From Halomonas sp. GT (GTDB taxonomy: Bacteria; Pseudomonadota; Gammaproteobacteria; Pseudomonadales; Halomonadaceae): a stretch of 64,000 bases of DNA. Positions 36,001-44,515 of this stretch are shown here, one piece after another (the first letter of the stretch is position 1; each line of letters opens with the position of its first letter). The stretch covers positions 2,170,001 to 2,234,000 of the forward strand of contig NZ_CP020562.1 of assembly GCF_002082565.1 (NCBI RefSeq), read 5' to 3'. The notes beneath the pieces are model-generated. The model was not told the DNA's origin. It searched no databases and saw nothing but the letters and a program-made list of their open reading frames with translations. A program made the translations under genes and the position numbers.

Positions 36001-36847
36001 GGGTGATCGAAACCGTCTTGGTGCCCTTGTAGCGCACTTCGGTAAAGAAGTGGGCATCCGGGGTACGCGTCTGGGGCACGTTGGAGCCCCAAGCGATAAT
36101 GTAGCCGGCGTTGTACCAATCAGCGGACTCGGGAACGTCAGTCTGCTCGCCCCAGGTCATCGGTGACGCCGGCGGCAAGTCACAATACCAGTCGTAGAAG
36201 CTCATGCAGACGCCACCAATCAGCGACAGGTAGCGGCTACCTGCGGCGTAGCTGACCATCGACATGGCAGGAATCGGCGAGAAGCCAATGATCCGGTCGG
36301 GGCCATACTGCTTGGCGGTGTAAACGTTAGAGGCCGCGACCAGCTCGTTGAGCTCGTCCCAGTTACCGCGCACGAAGCCGCCCATGCCGCGAGCACGCTT
36401 GTACTGTTTGGTCTTGGCGGGGTCTTCGACAATAGACGCCCAGGCATCTACCGGGTCTGGGTTAGCCTTGAGCGCTTCACGCCATAGCGCCAGCAGCGGC
36501 TTGCGAACCAACGGGTACTTGAGGCGGTTGGCACTGTACAAATACCAGGAGTAGCTAGCACCACGTGGGCAACCACGCGGTTCATGGTTGGGCAGGTCTG
36601 GGCGGGTACGGGGGTAGTCAGTCTGCTGGGTTTCCCAGGTAACTAAACCGTTTTTAACGTAGATTTTCCAGCTGCAGGAGCCAGTGCAGTTCACTCCGTG
36701 GGTGCTACGGACAACTTTGTCGTGTTGCCACCGGGCACGGTAACTATCTTCCCACTGGCGGGATTCACTGCGTAATTCGCCATGCTCATTAGCAAAGGGC
36801 TCGCGGGACTTACGGAAGAAATTCAGCCGATCTATGAAGTGACTCAT
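33020..36847 (-). CDS. narG: Respiratory nitrate reductase alpha subunit (catalytic)
   Basis: A 1275-residue Mo-bisPGD enzyme reducing nitrate to nitrite on the cytoplasmic face of the membrane. The N-terminal HGVNCTGSC with CPRGASYSW downstream gives the His/Cys ligands of the FS0 cluster; YDWYCDLPPASP contains the Asp that ligates molybdenum; DWYNAGYIIAWGSNVPQTRTPDAH is typical NarG. There is no twin-arginine signal, so it is the membrane-bound Nar type. The C-terminus carries a short duplicated tail (ALKNS twice). GGAG precedes the ATG. It heads narGHJI and the moa genes. Confidence 0.98.
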   Translation of the reverse strand: MSHFIDRLNFFRKSREPFANEHGELRSESRQWEDSYRARWQHDKVVRSTHGVNCTGSCSWKIYVKNGLVTWETQQTDYPRTRPDLPNHEPRGCPRGASYSWYLYSANRLKYPLVRKPLLALWREALKANPDPVDAWASIVEDPAKTKQYKRARGMGGFVRGNWDELNELVAASNVYTAKQYGPDRIIGFSPIPAMSMVSYAAGSRYLSLIGGVCMSFYDWYCDLPPASPMTWGEQTDVPESADWYNAGYIIAWGSNVPQTRTPDAHFFTEVRYKGTKTVSITPDYAEVSKLTDEWLSAKQGTDAALAMAMGHVILKEFHLENPSAYFTDYVRRYTDMPFLVELEVREDGSFAPGRQLRASDFDAALGQENNPEWKTVAWDETRDQLVVPRGSIGFRWGETGDEVGKWNLESLDAAGTEIKPLLSLANHHDSVARVAFPYFGGIEHEHFEHVKGAGVGAADDLLFHNLPAKRLKRADGSDMLAVTVFDLMCANYGIDRGFVGDGEDDGATSFDQIRPYTPAWQEKITGVPAEQCTRIAREFADNAHKTNGRSMIIVGAGMNHWYHMDMNYRGLINMLVMCGCIGQSGGGWAHYVGQEKLRPQTGWTPLAFGLDWQRPPRHMNSTSFFYSHSSQWRYEKLEIKEILSPLAKAEDYPGSLIDFNVRAERMGWLPSAPQLDTNPLRLAKKAEAAVMSTADYAVAQLKSGELRFAAEDPDAPENFPRNMFIWRSNLLGSSGKGHEYMLKYLLGTRHGIQGKDLGDFGGQKPEEVVWRDEAPEGKLDLLVTLDFRMSTTCLYSDIVLPTATWYEKDDLNTSDMHPFIHPLTAATDPAWESRSDWDIYKGIAKAFSKVCVGHLGEETDLVTLPMQHDSPGELAQPAVMDWKKGECAPIPGKTMPSLIEVKRNYPETYERFTSVGPLLESIGNGGKGIAWNTDAEVELLGKLNHRKLDGPHKGRPLIDSAIDAAEMILTLAPETNGAVAVKAWDALSKITGRDHTHLARPKFDEKIRFRDVVAQPRKIISSPTWSGLEDEHVSYNAGYTNVHELIPWRTVSGRQQFYQDHAWMRAFGESLLVYRPPIDTKAAKGFQLPADNGFKSKALNFLTPHQKWGIHSTYSDNLLMLTLNRGGPVVWLSEVDAAEIDIEDNDWIEVYNANGSIAARAVVSQRVKAGMVMMYHAQERNVNVPGSEVTGTRGGIHNSVTRVCPKPTHMIGGYAQLSYSFNYYGTVGSNRDEFVLVRKMKHVDWLDGEGNDSVQENVALKNSALKNSAQEAVK
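33038..33067 (-). repeat. 15-bp tandem duplication in the narG 3' end
   Basis: Two adjacent 15-bp units differing by one base encode ALKNS-ALKNS in the last twenty residues of NarG. The flanking SVQENV and SAQEAV peptides are also alike, so the tail seems to have grown by local duplication. The last part also supplies the AGGAGG ribosome-binding sequence of narH. Confidence 0.8.
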
Positions 36848-37158
36848 GGTCGATCTCCAGGCTCCTCGGAAATTTGCGTACCCGCTAGGCGGGCTCCATG
36901 GAGTGGATTCTGCGTGATCGACAAGGGAATTACTGCGTGATTACCTCCATATACACCCTATCTACCCCCAAGGTGATAGAGCGGCCAACGTAAAGGAATA
37001 GACGATTGGCGCTGTTGAAATTACACCGTGCTTGAATGCTAGCTGTAGCGGAGCGGAATATGCTCACAGGCCTTCAACTACGTTTACATTGCAACTCACT
37101 GAACATTCATACAACATGCTTTTTATAGTTGGATTACTCTCGGAGCAAAACGCACTCC
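36848..37158. promoter_or_regulatory. Divergent nar-nsrR intergenic region
   Basis: About 310 bp between narG (minus) and the NsrR-like gene (plus). It must contain the narGHJI promoter. An imperfect inverted repeat, CTATC(T)ACC ... GGTGATAG, lies at 36958-36979, and nearby TACCTCC and TACCCCC are one base from NarL heptamers on the plus strand. No FNR box (TTGAT-N4-ATCAA) with an acceptable match was found by eye. Confidence 0.45.
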
Positions 37159-37605
37159 ATGCACCTCACCCGATTCACTGATTATTCGATACGCGTATTG
37201 ATCTTTCTTGCTACCAAGGGAGAGGAGCGCTCTACCATTCACGAGATTGCCGAGACGTTTAATATCTCACGCAATCATTTGATGAAAATTGTTCAAGAGC
37301 TAAGTCAAAAGAACTACGTTACCGCCATTCGTGGCAAGAATGGCGGCTTACTGCTGACGCGGGACCCCGCCACCATTGGGTTAGGGGAGCTAGTACGCGA
37401 GATGGAGCATGACATGGCGTTAGTGGAGTGCTTTCATAGCGACAATGCCTGCATCATTACGCCTGCATGTCGCCTTCAACCGATTCTTAATGATGCACTG
37501 TCAGCATTTATAGGTGTGCTGGACCACTATACGTTGGCCGACCTACTAGGCAATCAACAATCTCAACTGGCGCAGCTTATGCGCATTCCTACCGTCAGCG
37601 CTTAG
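37159..37605 (+). CDS. nsrR: Rrf2-family NO-sensing repressor NsrR
   Basis: A 148-residue regulator counted from ATG 37159 (MHLTRFTDYSIRVL, the usual NsrR start); the frame continues upstream to 37129 without conservation. A winged helix-turn-helix (TIHEIAETFNISRNHLMKIVQEL) precedes three cysteines, Cys91, Cys98 and Cys104, in the C-x6-C-x5-C arrangement that binds the NO-sensitive Fe-S cluster. NsrR normally represses hmp and related genes until NO destroys the cluster. Two NsrR-like boxes lie in the nearby nnrS-hmp region. Confidence 0.93.
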   Translation: MHLTRFTDYSIRVLIFLATKGEERSTIHEIAETFNISRNHLMKIVQELSQKNYVTAIRGKNGGLLLTRDPATIGLGELVREMEHDMALVECFHSDNACIITPACRLQPILNDALSAFIGVLDHYTLADLLGNQQSQLAQLMRIPTVSA

Positions 37606-37611
37606 CACACA

Positions 37612-38823
37612 CTAGCCATCCTGCCCATCGACTCGCGCCTGCATCAACGGCAACGTGTAGTGCATGAGGAATATTGCATAGGCCAAGCACCAGAAGATGA
37701 TGCTCAGCGTGTAAGTCCAGTGGGTGATCTGGGGAAATAACACCAAAACGGGTGAGCGCATTAAGGCGGCCATTAGCATTAAGCCCAGTGCTACACCAAT
37801 ACCAGGCAATGTGCGTATGGGGCGGCCCGTATGACCTAGCGAAACCCTGGCCATCATGGCTAGCATCATGGTGCCCATGCCGCCAATGGTCAGAGCGTGC
37901 ACGGCAAGTTCAACGCGCATCAGCCCCATAAGTGCCAAGCCCCACATGATTAGTCCTAGCGGAATGCAGGCATAGCTACCGTGGAGCCCCCAAAGTAAAG
38001 GTTCGCGCCAACTATGCACCCCACCCCAGCGCGCCATGCGAACACTATTAGCCAACGCCGCTAAGAACATCACCCCCGCCATTAATGAAGCAGGCATGGC
38101 AACTCCTTGTAAGACAACCAGCTGCAGCATGACTACGCCAGCCGTGCTAGCCAGCGTCACTCCTTCGAGTAAAGGAATAGGTTCAGGCTTGGTGCGGCTC
38201 AAACGATTGGCGGTAAACATGGCAATCACACGCCCGCCAATGACTGTCATCATCAGTGTAATTAACAGCACGGCTAAGTAGGCAGCTTGGCGGATCAGGT
38301 CGGCATCACCTTGCATGACTCCTAAGTGCATCGCCAGATTAGCAATGGCAAACAGCAACAGCACAGGTGCAAAGATCAAGTTGCGCCAACGCTTTGCGGT
38401 GATAACGAGACGCGCCATAACCACGGCAACTACTGGCAGAAATGCAAGGTCAACCGTCAGCAGCATCCACTCCGGCAGCCCCATGGGGAAAGCCATCAGC
38501 ACCCTACCTAATAGCCATAGCACCACCAGACCCAGTAGCGGCCCTCCGTTTAAACTCGGCAATCCTGTCCAGTTACGCACAGCGGTTAGTAAAAACCCCG
38601 CTACCACCGCCGCGGCAAAGCCAAACAACATTTCATGCTGATGCCAGAACACCAGACCGCTATAAGGTCGCAGCAAAATAGTGCCGTGCCAGAAGGCCAA
38701 CCACACCAAGAGGGACACCACACTAAACAGCGCGGCCAGCAGAAAGAAAGGCCTGAACGCCAGGCGCATTAAGGGTAAATGCTCAAGCTTAGAAGCAGGC
38801 TGGGATGAGGTGGTCGTTGGCAT
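37612..38823 (-). CDS. nnrS: NnrS family haem-copper membrane protein
   Basis: A 403-residue protein with about twelve hydrophobic segments. LAFRPFFLLAALFSVVSLL near residue 20, VFWHQHEMLFGFAAAVVAGFLLTAVRNWTG near 58 and the HALTIGGMGTMMLAMMARVSLGHTGR block near 310 are NnrS signatures with conserved histidines. NnrS proteins protect against nitrosative stress by limiting dinitrosyl-iron formation. The stop lies six bases from the nsrR stop (convergent), and the start shares its upstream region with hmp. Confidence 0.93.
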   Translation of the reverse strand: MPTTTSSQPASKLEHLPLMRLAFRPFFLLAALFSVVSLLVWLAFWHGTILLRPYSGLVFWHQHEMLFGFAAAVVAGFLLTAVRNWTGLPSLNGGPLLGLVVLWLLGRVLMAFPMGLPEWMLLTVDLAFLPVVAVVMARLVITAKRWRNLIFAPVLLLFAIANLAMHLGVMQGDADLIRQAAYLAVLLITLMMTVIGGRVIAMFTANRLSRTKPEPIPLLEGVTLASTAGVVMLQLVVLQGVAMPASLMAGVMFLAALANSVRMARWGGVHSWREPLLWGLHGSYACIPLGLIMWGLALMGLMRVELAVHALTIGGMGTMMLAMMARVSLGHTGRPIRTLPGIGVALGLMLMAALMRSPVLVLFPQITHWTYTLSIIFWCLAYAIFLMHYTLPLMQARVDGQDG

Positions 38824-38886
38824 GGCGTAATCCCGACTAATTTACTTGGAAATATGAGTGTGCGCCTAGACATCAACAAAGACCAT

Positions 38887-38909
38887 GACATGCATCAAAA
38901 ATACATCTT
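38887..38909. promoter_or_regulatory. NsrR-like box 1 (nnrS side)
   Basis: The right arm AAATACATCTT fits the NsrR half-site AAATRCATCTT perfectly; the left arm GACATGCATCA keeps seven of eleven positions, with one base between the arms. It lies 64 bp upstream of the nnrS start. NsrR binds an 11-1-11 palindrome of this form in enterobacteria. Confidence 0.65.
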
Positions 38910-38938
38910 ATAGCTAGCTTTTGTAGACCCATATCATT

Positions 38939-38961
38939 AAGATGCATTTTTAATGCACCTT
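38939..38961. promoter_or_regulatory. NsrR-like box 2 (hmp side)
   Basis: Arms AAGATGCATTT and TAATGCACCTT with one T between them match the 11-1-11 NsrR consensus at 11 of 11 and 9 of 11 positions. It ends 20 bp before the hmp start codon, a position suited to repression. With an NsrR gene 1.3 kb away, NO-controlled hmp expression is strongly suggested. Confidence 0.85.
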
Positions 38962-38981
38962 AATGTGGCGAGGGAAAAACA

Positions 38982-40154
38982 GTGCTAACTCATGAGCAAG
39001 AAACACTAATCAACGCGACCGCTCCCGTCGTGGCCGAACACCTGAATGCGATTACCCAGCGCTTCTACCCGCTGATGTTTAGCCGCTATCCAGAGGTCAA
39101 ACCGCTTTTTAATGAGGTACACCAGCAAAGCGGCGGCCAGCCTCGTGCTCTCGCCAACGCCGTGTTGGCCTATGTTCAATTGCGCAGCAACCCTGCTCAA
39201 GCGCGCGCAACCCTTGATGTTGTGGTCAGCAAACACGTCTCGTTAGGCATTCTTCCTGAGCAGTACCCTATTGTCGGTGAGTGTCTGCTAGCCGCCATTG
39301 GCGAAGTGCTCGGTGATGCTGTGACACCAGAAATAGCCGATGCCTGGGGCGCTCTGTATAACGAACTCGCCGCCCTTCTCATCGACCTCGAAGACCAGCG
39401 TTATCGTGAGTTTGAGCAGCGCCCGGGCGGCTGGCGGGGTACACGCCGTTTCAAGATTGCCAGCACCCAGCAGGAAAGTGCTTTAATTCGCTCTTTTATT
39501 CTTGAGCCCGAGGATGGGGAGCGCGTGGCTGACCATGAGCCAGGTCAATATATCGGCGTACGTTTGACCATTAACGGCGAACTGGTCTATCGGCATTACA
39601 GCCTTTCGGACACACCGAACGGTCGAAGCTACCGAATCTCGATCAAACGCGAAGAACAGGGCCAAGTCAGCCGCCATTTCCATGATGTCTTACAACCAGG
39701 CGATACCCTGGAACTGTTACCACCAGCGGGTGACCTTACCTTGGTTGAGGGTGACGAGCCCCTACTGCTTGCCAGTGGCGGCGTTGGTCAAACACCTCTA
39801 CTCCCCATGGCACGCCATGCTTTGTCCCTTGGACGACAAGTCACCTATCTACACGCTGCCTTGGATGCCGAGCATCAGGCTTTTAAAGGCGAACTAGAGG
39901 CGCTGCAGAGCGAGTATCCTCAACACCTTCAGGCTGTCCGCATTCATGAACGCGGCAACGAAGCCGAGCATATTGGTCGTATCGACCGCAGCTTATTAGC
40001 TCACTACCTGCCTGACCTTAAGACACGCTGCTATTTCGTCGGCCCTCAAGGGTTTATGACAGCGATTAACAGCGCTTTGTCTGAACTGGGGGTCGACGAG
40101 GATCGCCGACACTTCGAGCACTTTGGTCCTTCACGCCCGCTCGGCGCAGCTTAA
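38982..40154 (+). CDS. hmp: Flavohaemoprotein, nitric oxide dioxygenase
   Basis: A 390-residue cytoplasmic enzyme oxidising NO to nitrate with O2 and NAD(P)H. An N-terminal globin (about residues 1-140) has the proximal-histidine segment VVSKHVSLGILPEQYPIVGE; the FAD domain shows VYRHYSLSD (RxYSxSD form) near residue 205 and the NAD domain LLASGGVGQTPLLPM near 260, ending EHFGP. The start is GTG with GAGGGA upstream; there is no better ATG in frame. Two NsrR-like boxes precede it. Confidence 0.96.
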   Translation: MLTHEQETLINATAPVVAEHLNAITQRFYPLMFSRYPEVKPLFNEVHQQSGGQPRALANAVLAYVQLRSNPAQARATLDVVVSKHVSLGILPEQYPIVGECLLAAIGEVLGDAVTPEIADAWGALYNELAALLIDLEDQRYREFEQRPGGWRGTRRFKIASTQQESALIRSFILEPEDGERVADHEPGQYIGVRLTINGELVYRHYSLSDTPNGRSYRISIKREEQGQVSRHFHDVLQPGDTLELLPPAGDLTLVEGDEPLLLASGGVGQTPLLPMARHALSLGRQVTYLHAALDAEHQAFKGELEALQSEYPQHLQAVRIHERGNEAEHIGRIDRSLLAHYLPDLKTRCYFVGPQGFMTAINSALSELGVDEDRRHFEHFGPSRPLGAA

Positions 40155-40199
40155 TAATGCTCAGTTAGGGTTATCATTTCGAGATAAGAGCCAAGCCTC

Positions 40200-40586
40200 T
40201 CAGGCCAACCAGGATAAAGGGCTGTGATGAACAGCAGCCCCCACCATATAGGTAAAGATGGCCACTGCCACTACCGCGGCTAGGGCTCGAACCGCTGGCG
40301 TTGCCCCGCGTTTAATCGCAATGGTGCCAACACCAATATAGGCCAGCAGCGCTAGCAGCTTGGCGCCAAGCCAAGGAAGCTGCCAGGGCCATACGGAAAG
40401 TAATACCATTAAAGTCACCCCCAGCCCCAGCAAAGCCGTATCAATAAGATGGGGAAACACCTTGACCCAACGGGCGTTGAGTCGGGGACTTTCTTGCACC
40501 GACCACCAGGCGCGCACTACGAAAAACGTAATACTCAGCGCAGCGGCCGTCATGTGCAGGTGTTTGATAAGGAAATAGTGCTCCAT
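40200..40586 (-). CDS. SirB-family small membrane protein
   Basis: A 128-residue protein with four hydrophobic segments. MEHYFLIKHLHMTAAALSITFFVVRAWW, then FPHLIDTALLGLGVTLM, matches the SirB family, whose role is unknown. Conserved histidines in helices one and two suggest haem or metal binding. In the same direction as the following 140-residue protein, 11 bp away. SirB-type proteins occur beside nitrate and NO genes in several gammaproteobacteria. Confidence 0.85.
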   Translation of the reverse strand: MEHYFLIKHLHMTAAALSITFFVVRAWWSVQESPRLNARWVKVFPHLIDTALLGLGVTLMVLLSVWPWQLPWLGAKLLALLAYIGVGTIAIKRGATPAVRALAAVVAVAIFTYMVGAAVHHSPLSWLA

Positions 40587-40597
40587 GGTACCGGCCC

Positions 40598-41020
40598 CTA
40601 GCCAACATTAACCGCATTGCCGTGATGATCGAAGGCAAGATAGGCGGTGATATTACCCATTTGCAGCGACTGCATCATGTGCTGGAGCTGCCGCTCAATC
40701 TCGGCATCATCTTTTGGGTCGTCCATGGCAGCGGTGAAGACTAGATCCCATTCAATCTCGGTACGGCGAGACTCATCGACCAACGCCGCCATACTGGTCA
40801 ATTCCTCCGTCGACTTATCTACGCATACCACAGGCACCAACACTCCTCCTTCACCCTGTTCGAAGCGACGACGCTGGTCAGCATCAGGGAAATCAGGCAG
40901 CTCTGCGCGAACAAACACAAACAGTAGGCGCTGGAGCTTAGGTTGTTTACGCGCCTCCTGTAGTAAATCGGCAAACGTGGCTATAGTCATAAAATCGGTG
41001 GTCATAACAACTGTGGTCAT
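40598..41020 (-). CDS. Conserved hypothetical protein (about 130-140 aa) of nitrate/NO loci
   Basis: A 140-residue soluble protein: MTIATFADLLQEARKQPKLQRLLFVFVRAELP is a conserved N-terminal region and VPVVCVDKSTEELTSM a central one. From memory, relatives in Pseudomonas are sometimes labelled ribonucleotide reductase subunit alpha, which the length and lack of any radical-enzyme motif do not support. Three in-frame ATGs (41020, 41005, 40990) lie close; an AAGG sits before the first, while the conserved part begins at the third. Function unknown. Confidence 0.7.
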   Translation of the reverse strand: MTTVVMTTDFMTIATFADLLQEARKQPKLQRLLFVFVRAELPDFPDADQRRRFEQGEGGVLVPVVCVDKSTEELTSMAALVDESRRTEIEWDLVFTAAMDDPKDDAEIERQLQHMMQSLQMGNITAYLAFDHHGNAVNVG

Positions 41021-41097
41021 AAAATGGGCCTTATCGCTAGTAGTTAAGAATCAGTAGACAAAAATGAAGAACGAGTAGTTAAGAGTAATAGGTGGTG

Positions 41098-41667
41098 TTA
41101 CTCGGGTGACTCTGCGAAAAGCCACAGCAGCAGCATTACCATAAACAAAGGGATCAACAGACTAAGTGGCGCCGCACGCCAACCATAGGCCTGGACTACC
41201 AGAGGAGCCATGCGCAGGGAAAGCCCTAAGCCTGCCGCTAAAGCCACACAAAGGGCGATACAAAGACATACCCAGCGACCAGGCATCCAGCCTTGAGCGT
41301 GGGCGATGCCTGTTGTAATCACCGAACCTCCCAATCCAAGTCCAGCCCCCACCATCAAAAACTCCCAAGGTTGGCTAGCCAACCCAAATCCGCCCAGCGC
41401 CAACGCTAGCCCCAACAATAGCCACTGCATTAAGCGGCAGATGTCGCCCCATTTCGCGATATACCAGGCCGGCCACGCCAACAGCACACCACTCATCAAC
41501 GGTACCAGCACATAGACAGGCTGCTTTGCGAGTAGAGCATAAAGGGCCCAGCTAGCCACCGCTAAAGCGCTTGCCAATGGCATAAGCAGCAGCGCTACCA
41601 GCAACTGATAACCATTGACTGTTTGTGTTGATGTCTCCGACGTGGGCGGTGGCACGGGTGATGGCAT
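41098..41667 (-). CDS. Small polytopic membrane protein, possible MFS fragment
   Basis: About 189 residues from the ATG at 41667 (GGGA seven bases upstream), with five to six hydrophobic segments. The frame continues to 41811 through a proline-rich part lacking a good ribosome-binding site. Helix content and the GxGLGLGGSVITTG pattern recall half of a major-facilitator protein, but no family was recognised. It is divergent from narX and may share its promoter region. Confidence 0.6.
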   Translation of the reverse strand: MPSPVPPPTSETSTQTVNGYQLLVALLLMPLASALAVASWALYALLAKQPVYVLVPLMSGVLLAWPAWYIAKWGDICRLMQWLLLGLALALGGFGLASQPWEFLMVGAGLGLGGSVITTGIAHAQGWMPGRWVCLCIALCVALAAGLGLSLRMAPLVVQAYGWRAAPLSLLIPLFMVMLLLWLFAESPE

Positions 41668-41843
41668 GGCATTTCCCAGCGAGGGTATAAAGACGTCGGA
41701 AGACATGCCAGAATTGTCGGTAAGTACTGGGCGTAGGTCAAAAGGCATCGGAGGTAGCCCGGCTACCCCCAAAGGAATAGCCCTCGTATCGGAATGCAGA
41801 CAATGCCACACTCCCTGACCTCTTCCGCGCTATCGGAAATGCT

Positions 41844-43742
41844 ATGAAATTACTTCAGCGCTCCCTGGTTGCTCGCATCATTGCGTCTCTGCTTGCCATT
41901 GGCGGGATGGCACTCATCAGCATCACCCTAACCATGGCAATGTCTAACAGTAGCCGTGGCGATGCTGCCGCGATTAACGTCGCTGGCTCATTACGCATGA
42001 ATGCTTATCAAATCATGGGAGCCTTACAGCGCCTAAAGTATGCCCCAGAGGAGACAAATCAAGAGCAGCTCAAAGGTCTCATAACACGCTTCGATGAACG
42101 TTTGCATGGCACAACGCTTCAACAAACGATCCCCAGTGATGATCGTCATGAGCGCCGCCATCAACTGGAAAAACTTCAGAACTACTGGCAGCACTCACTG
42201 CGCCCCGCACTAGAGGCTCCGGCCGATGCCACAGCGCTTGACCTCGTTACGTTAGAAATGATGATCGTTGCGATGGTCAGTGACATTGAGGTGCTAGTAA
42301 CCTATCTGGAGCAGAGCACCGAGGCCAAGGTGAGGCTGTTGGGGATGATGCAAGTGCTCTTCCTGGTACTGATCGCCATCGTGGTTTCGATAGCTCTTTA
42401 CGATGTTCGCTACAACCTGGTAGTCCCTTTGCGTCAACTAATGGTTCTTGCCCGTGAAGCTGCCCAGCGCAACTTCAAGCCACGTTCAGACCTCCGCGGC
42501 AGTGATGAGTTGGCTTTGCTGGGCCACACCTTTAATAAGATGTCTACTGAGCTGGCAACAAGTTACGCCGCATTGGAAGACAAGGTGTCGCGCAAGAAGC
42601 AGGAGCTTGAGCGCAGTAATCAGGCGCTACGAGTGATGCATGATGCTAGCCGTTCGCTGTATGGCGGCGGTAATGACCTTTGCTCCAGCGCAGCACCTAT
42701 GTTGCGAGAACTGGAAAAGCTGCTGGATATCGGACCGATACGGCTTTCCCTAAACGATCCTTTCGACCAGCGGGTAATGCCAGTTTTGGAAACCCACTCA
42801 CGTAGCCGACCAGAGTATTGCCGTGACCAGGATTGCCACGCTTGCCTGATCGACCCCCGCCCCTTGGAGATGGTGTCTAATAATCAGTCCCAATGCTTAC
42901 TGCTACCTATCAGCGTTGGCGACACGCTGCTAGGCACACTCGAAGTGTGGTATCCCCAGGAGCGTCTCAACGATAGCACCCATCGGCTGCTCACCATGTT
43001 AGCCGACCAGCTTGCTACGGCGGTGTACCTGCAGCGGCGTATCGAGGAGCAACAGCACGTCACGCTGATCAACGAGCGAACCATCATTGCGCGCGAACTT
43101 CACGACTCGCTAGCCCAATCGCTTTCTTATCTTAAAATGCAGGTTGCTCGACTCGAACGCATGCAGCAAAAAGAAGCTACCCGAGAGGCGCAGTCTGAAG
43201 TATTCGACGAGCTGCGTACTGGATTGAACAGCGCCTATCGTCAATTGCGTGAGCTACTCACCACCTTCCGACTCAAACTTGAGGGGCCGGGGCTGCAATT
43301 TGCCTTACGCCAGACCGTCGAAGAATTTAGCCAGCGCATGGAGGTAACGGTCGAGCTTAACTATGATGTACCGCCTTACCTACTTAACCCCAATGAAGAA
43401 ATTCACGTGCTGCAGATCATTCGCGAGGCGCTGGCCAATACCCACAAGCACGCTAAAGCCCACTGGGCTGGGGTCACTGTGCGTTTCGCCGATGCGCGCC
43501 TGCTAGTGCGTATTGAGGATGACGGCATCGGCCTGGAAGACGATAGCTCGCCACCTATGCACTACGGTTTGGTGATCATACGCGACCGAACAACTACCCT
43601 GAACGGAGAGTTAAGTATCACCAATCGCCCTGCTGGGGGGGCCAGCATTGAGGTAGCCTTCACCCCGTTGACCGCTCGCTTAATTCAACAGCAGCCTGTT
43701 ACAGCTGCCTCAGACTCTCACTTAGGTACAGGGACTTCTTAA
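41844..43742 (+). CDS. narX: Nitrate/nitrite sensor histidine kinase
   Basis: A 632-residue membrane sensor. Two N-terminal transmembrane helices (about 12-32 and 160-182) bracket a periplasmic part with the nitrate-binding P-box [19 protein letters not shown] (about 38-56). A HAMP linker and a cysteine-containing central module ([10 protein letters not shown]) follow; the HisKA_3 phospho-acceptor is His420 in [10 protein letters not shown], and [10 protein letters not shown] marks the ATPase domain. It shares one base with narL, its partner regulator. Confidence 0.95.
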   Translation: MKLLQRSLVARIIASLLAIGGMALISITLTMAMSNSSRGDAAAINVAGSLRMNAYQIMGALQRLKYAPEETNQEQLKGLITRFDERLHGTTLQQTIPSDDRHERRHQLEKLQNYWQHSLRPALEAPADATALDLVTLEMMIVAMVSDIEVLVTYLEQSTEAKVRLLGMMQVLFLVLIAIVVSIALYDVRYNLVVPLRQLMVLAREAAQRNFKPRSDLRGSDELALLGHTFNKMSTELATSYAALEDKVSRKKQELERSNQALRVMHDASRSLYGGGNDLCSSAAPMLRELEKLLDIGPIRLSLNDPFDQRVMPVLETHSRSRPEYCRDQDCHACLIDPRPLEMVSNNQSQCLLLPISVGDTLLGTLEVWYPQERLNDSTHRLLTMLADQLATAVYLQRRIEEQQHVTLINERTIIARELHDSLAQSLSYLKMQVARLERMQQKEATREAQSEVFDELRTGLNSAYRQLRELLTTFRLKLEGPGLQFALRQTVEEFSQRMEVTVELNYDVPPYLLNPNEEIHVLQIIREALANTHKHAKAHWAGVTVRFADARLLVRIEDDGIGLEDDSSPPMHYGLVIIRDRTTTLNGELSITNRPAGGASIEVAFTPLTARLIQQQPVTAASDSHLGTGTS

Positions 43743-44410
43743 TGACGCTGACCACTGCCAACGACACACCCGCCAGCTTGATGATTATTGATGATCACCC
43801 ACTACTACGGCGTGGCGTCGCTCAATTGCTTGAGCTAGAGGACGATCTTGAACTGGTTGGCGAGACGGGCGACCCTGAAGAAGGCATTGCACTGGCCCTC
43901 AAACGTGAGCCTGACTTAGTGTTACTTGATTTAAACATGCCGGGCGTCAATGGCTTAGAAGCCTTGCGCCGCCTAAGGGAAGCCAACTATAGCGGTCGTG
44001 TGGTGATGTTCACAGTTTCCGACCATGAGGATGATGTGGTCGCGGCACTCCATAACGGTGCCGACGGTTACCTGCTAAAGGACATGGAGCCTGAAGACAT
44101 GGTTCGCCAGTTGCGTCAGGCTGCTTTGGGACGCATGGTCATCAGCGAAAGCCTGACCGCCCTACTCGCTGAAGCGCTGCGTAATCAGCGCAATGCGCCC
44201 ACCACCCCCGATATTCATAGTCTAACGCAGCGTGAACGTGAAATTCTGCAGCAACTTGCTGGCGGACTCTCCAACAAACTCATCGCACGCAAGCTGGATA
44301 TTACCGAAGGTACGGTCAAGGTTCACGTCAAGCATCTGCTCAAAAAGCTCAACTTACGTTCACGTGTCGAAGCCGCCGTCTGGGCAGTTCAGGCAGGTAT
44401 CGATCACTAG
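43742..44410 (+). CDS. narL: Nitrate/nitrite response regulator
   Basis: A 222-residue regulator with a receiver domain (phospho-acceptor Asp63 in LLDLNMPG, Lys in YLLKD) and a C-terminal LuxR-type helix-turn-helix ([40 protein letters not shown], about 157-205). The ATG shares its A with the narX stop TAA. A perfect 7-2-7 NarL site lies between this gene and the next carrier gene, so it very likely activates nitrate uptake. Confidence 0.95.
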   Translation: MTLTTANDTPASLMIIDDHPLLRRGVAQLLELEDDLELVGETGDPEEGIALALKREPDLVLLDLNMPGVNGLEALRRLREANYSGRVVMFTVSDHEDDVVAALHNGADGYLLKDMEPEDMVRQLRQAALGRMVISESLTALLAEALRNQRNAPTTPDIHSLTQREREILQQLAGGLSNKLIARKLDITEGTVKVHVKHLLKKLNLRSRVEAAVWAVQAGIDH

Positions 44411-44515
44411 TCGATTCTGAGTGGTTACCTCCAAAGATTCACAGAGTACTTCTGCCCTGACCCGCCTTTACCACCCTCCGATTTTTTCTCTTTAAAATCA
44501 ACGAATCCAGGCTTT

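Noticed and set aside
36848..37158. FNR (TTGAT-N4-ATCAA) site for narG
   Set aside because: Expected but no acceptable match was seen by eye; not reported as a feature.
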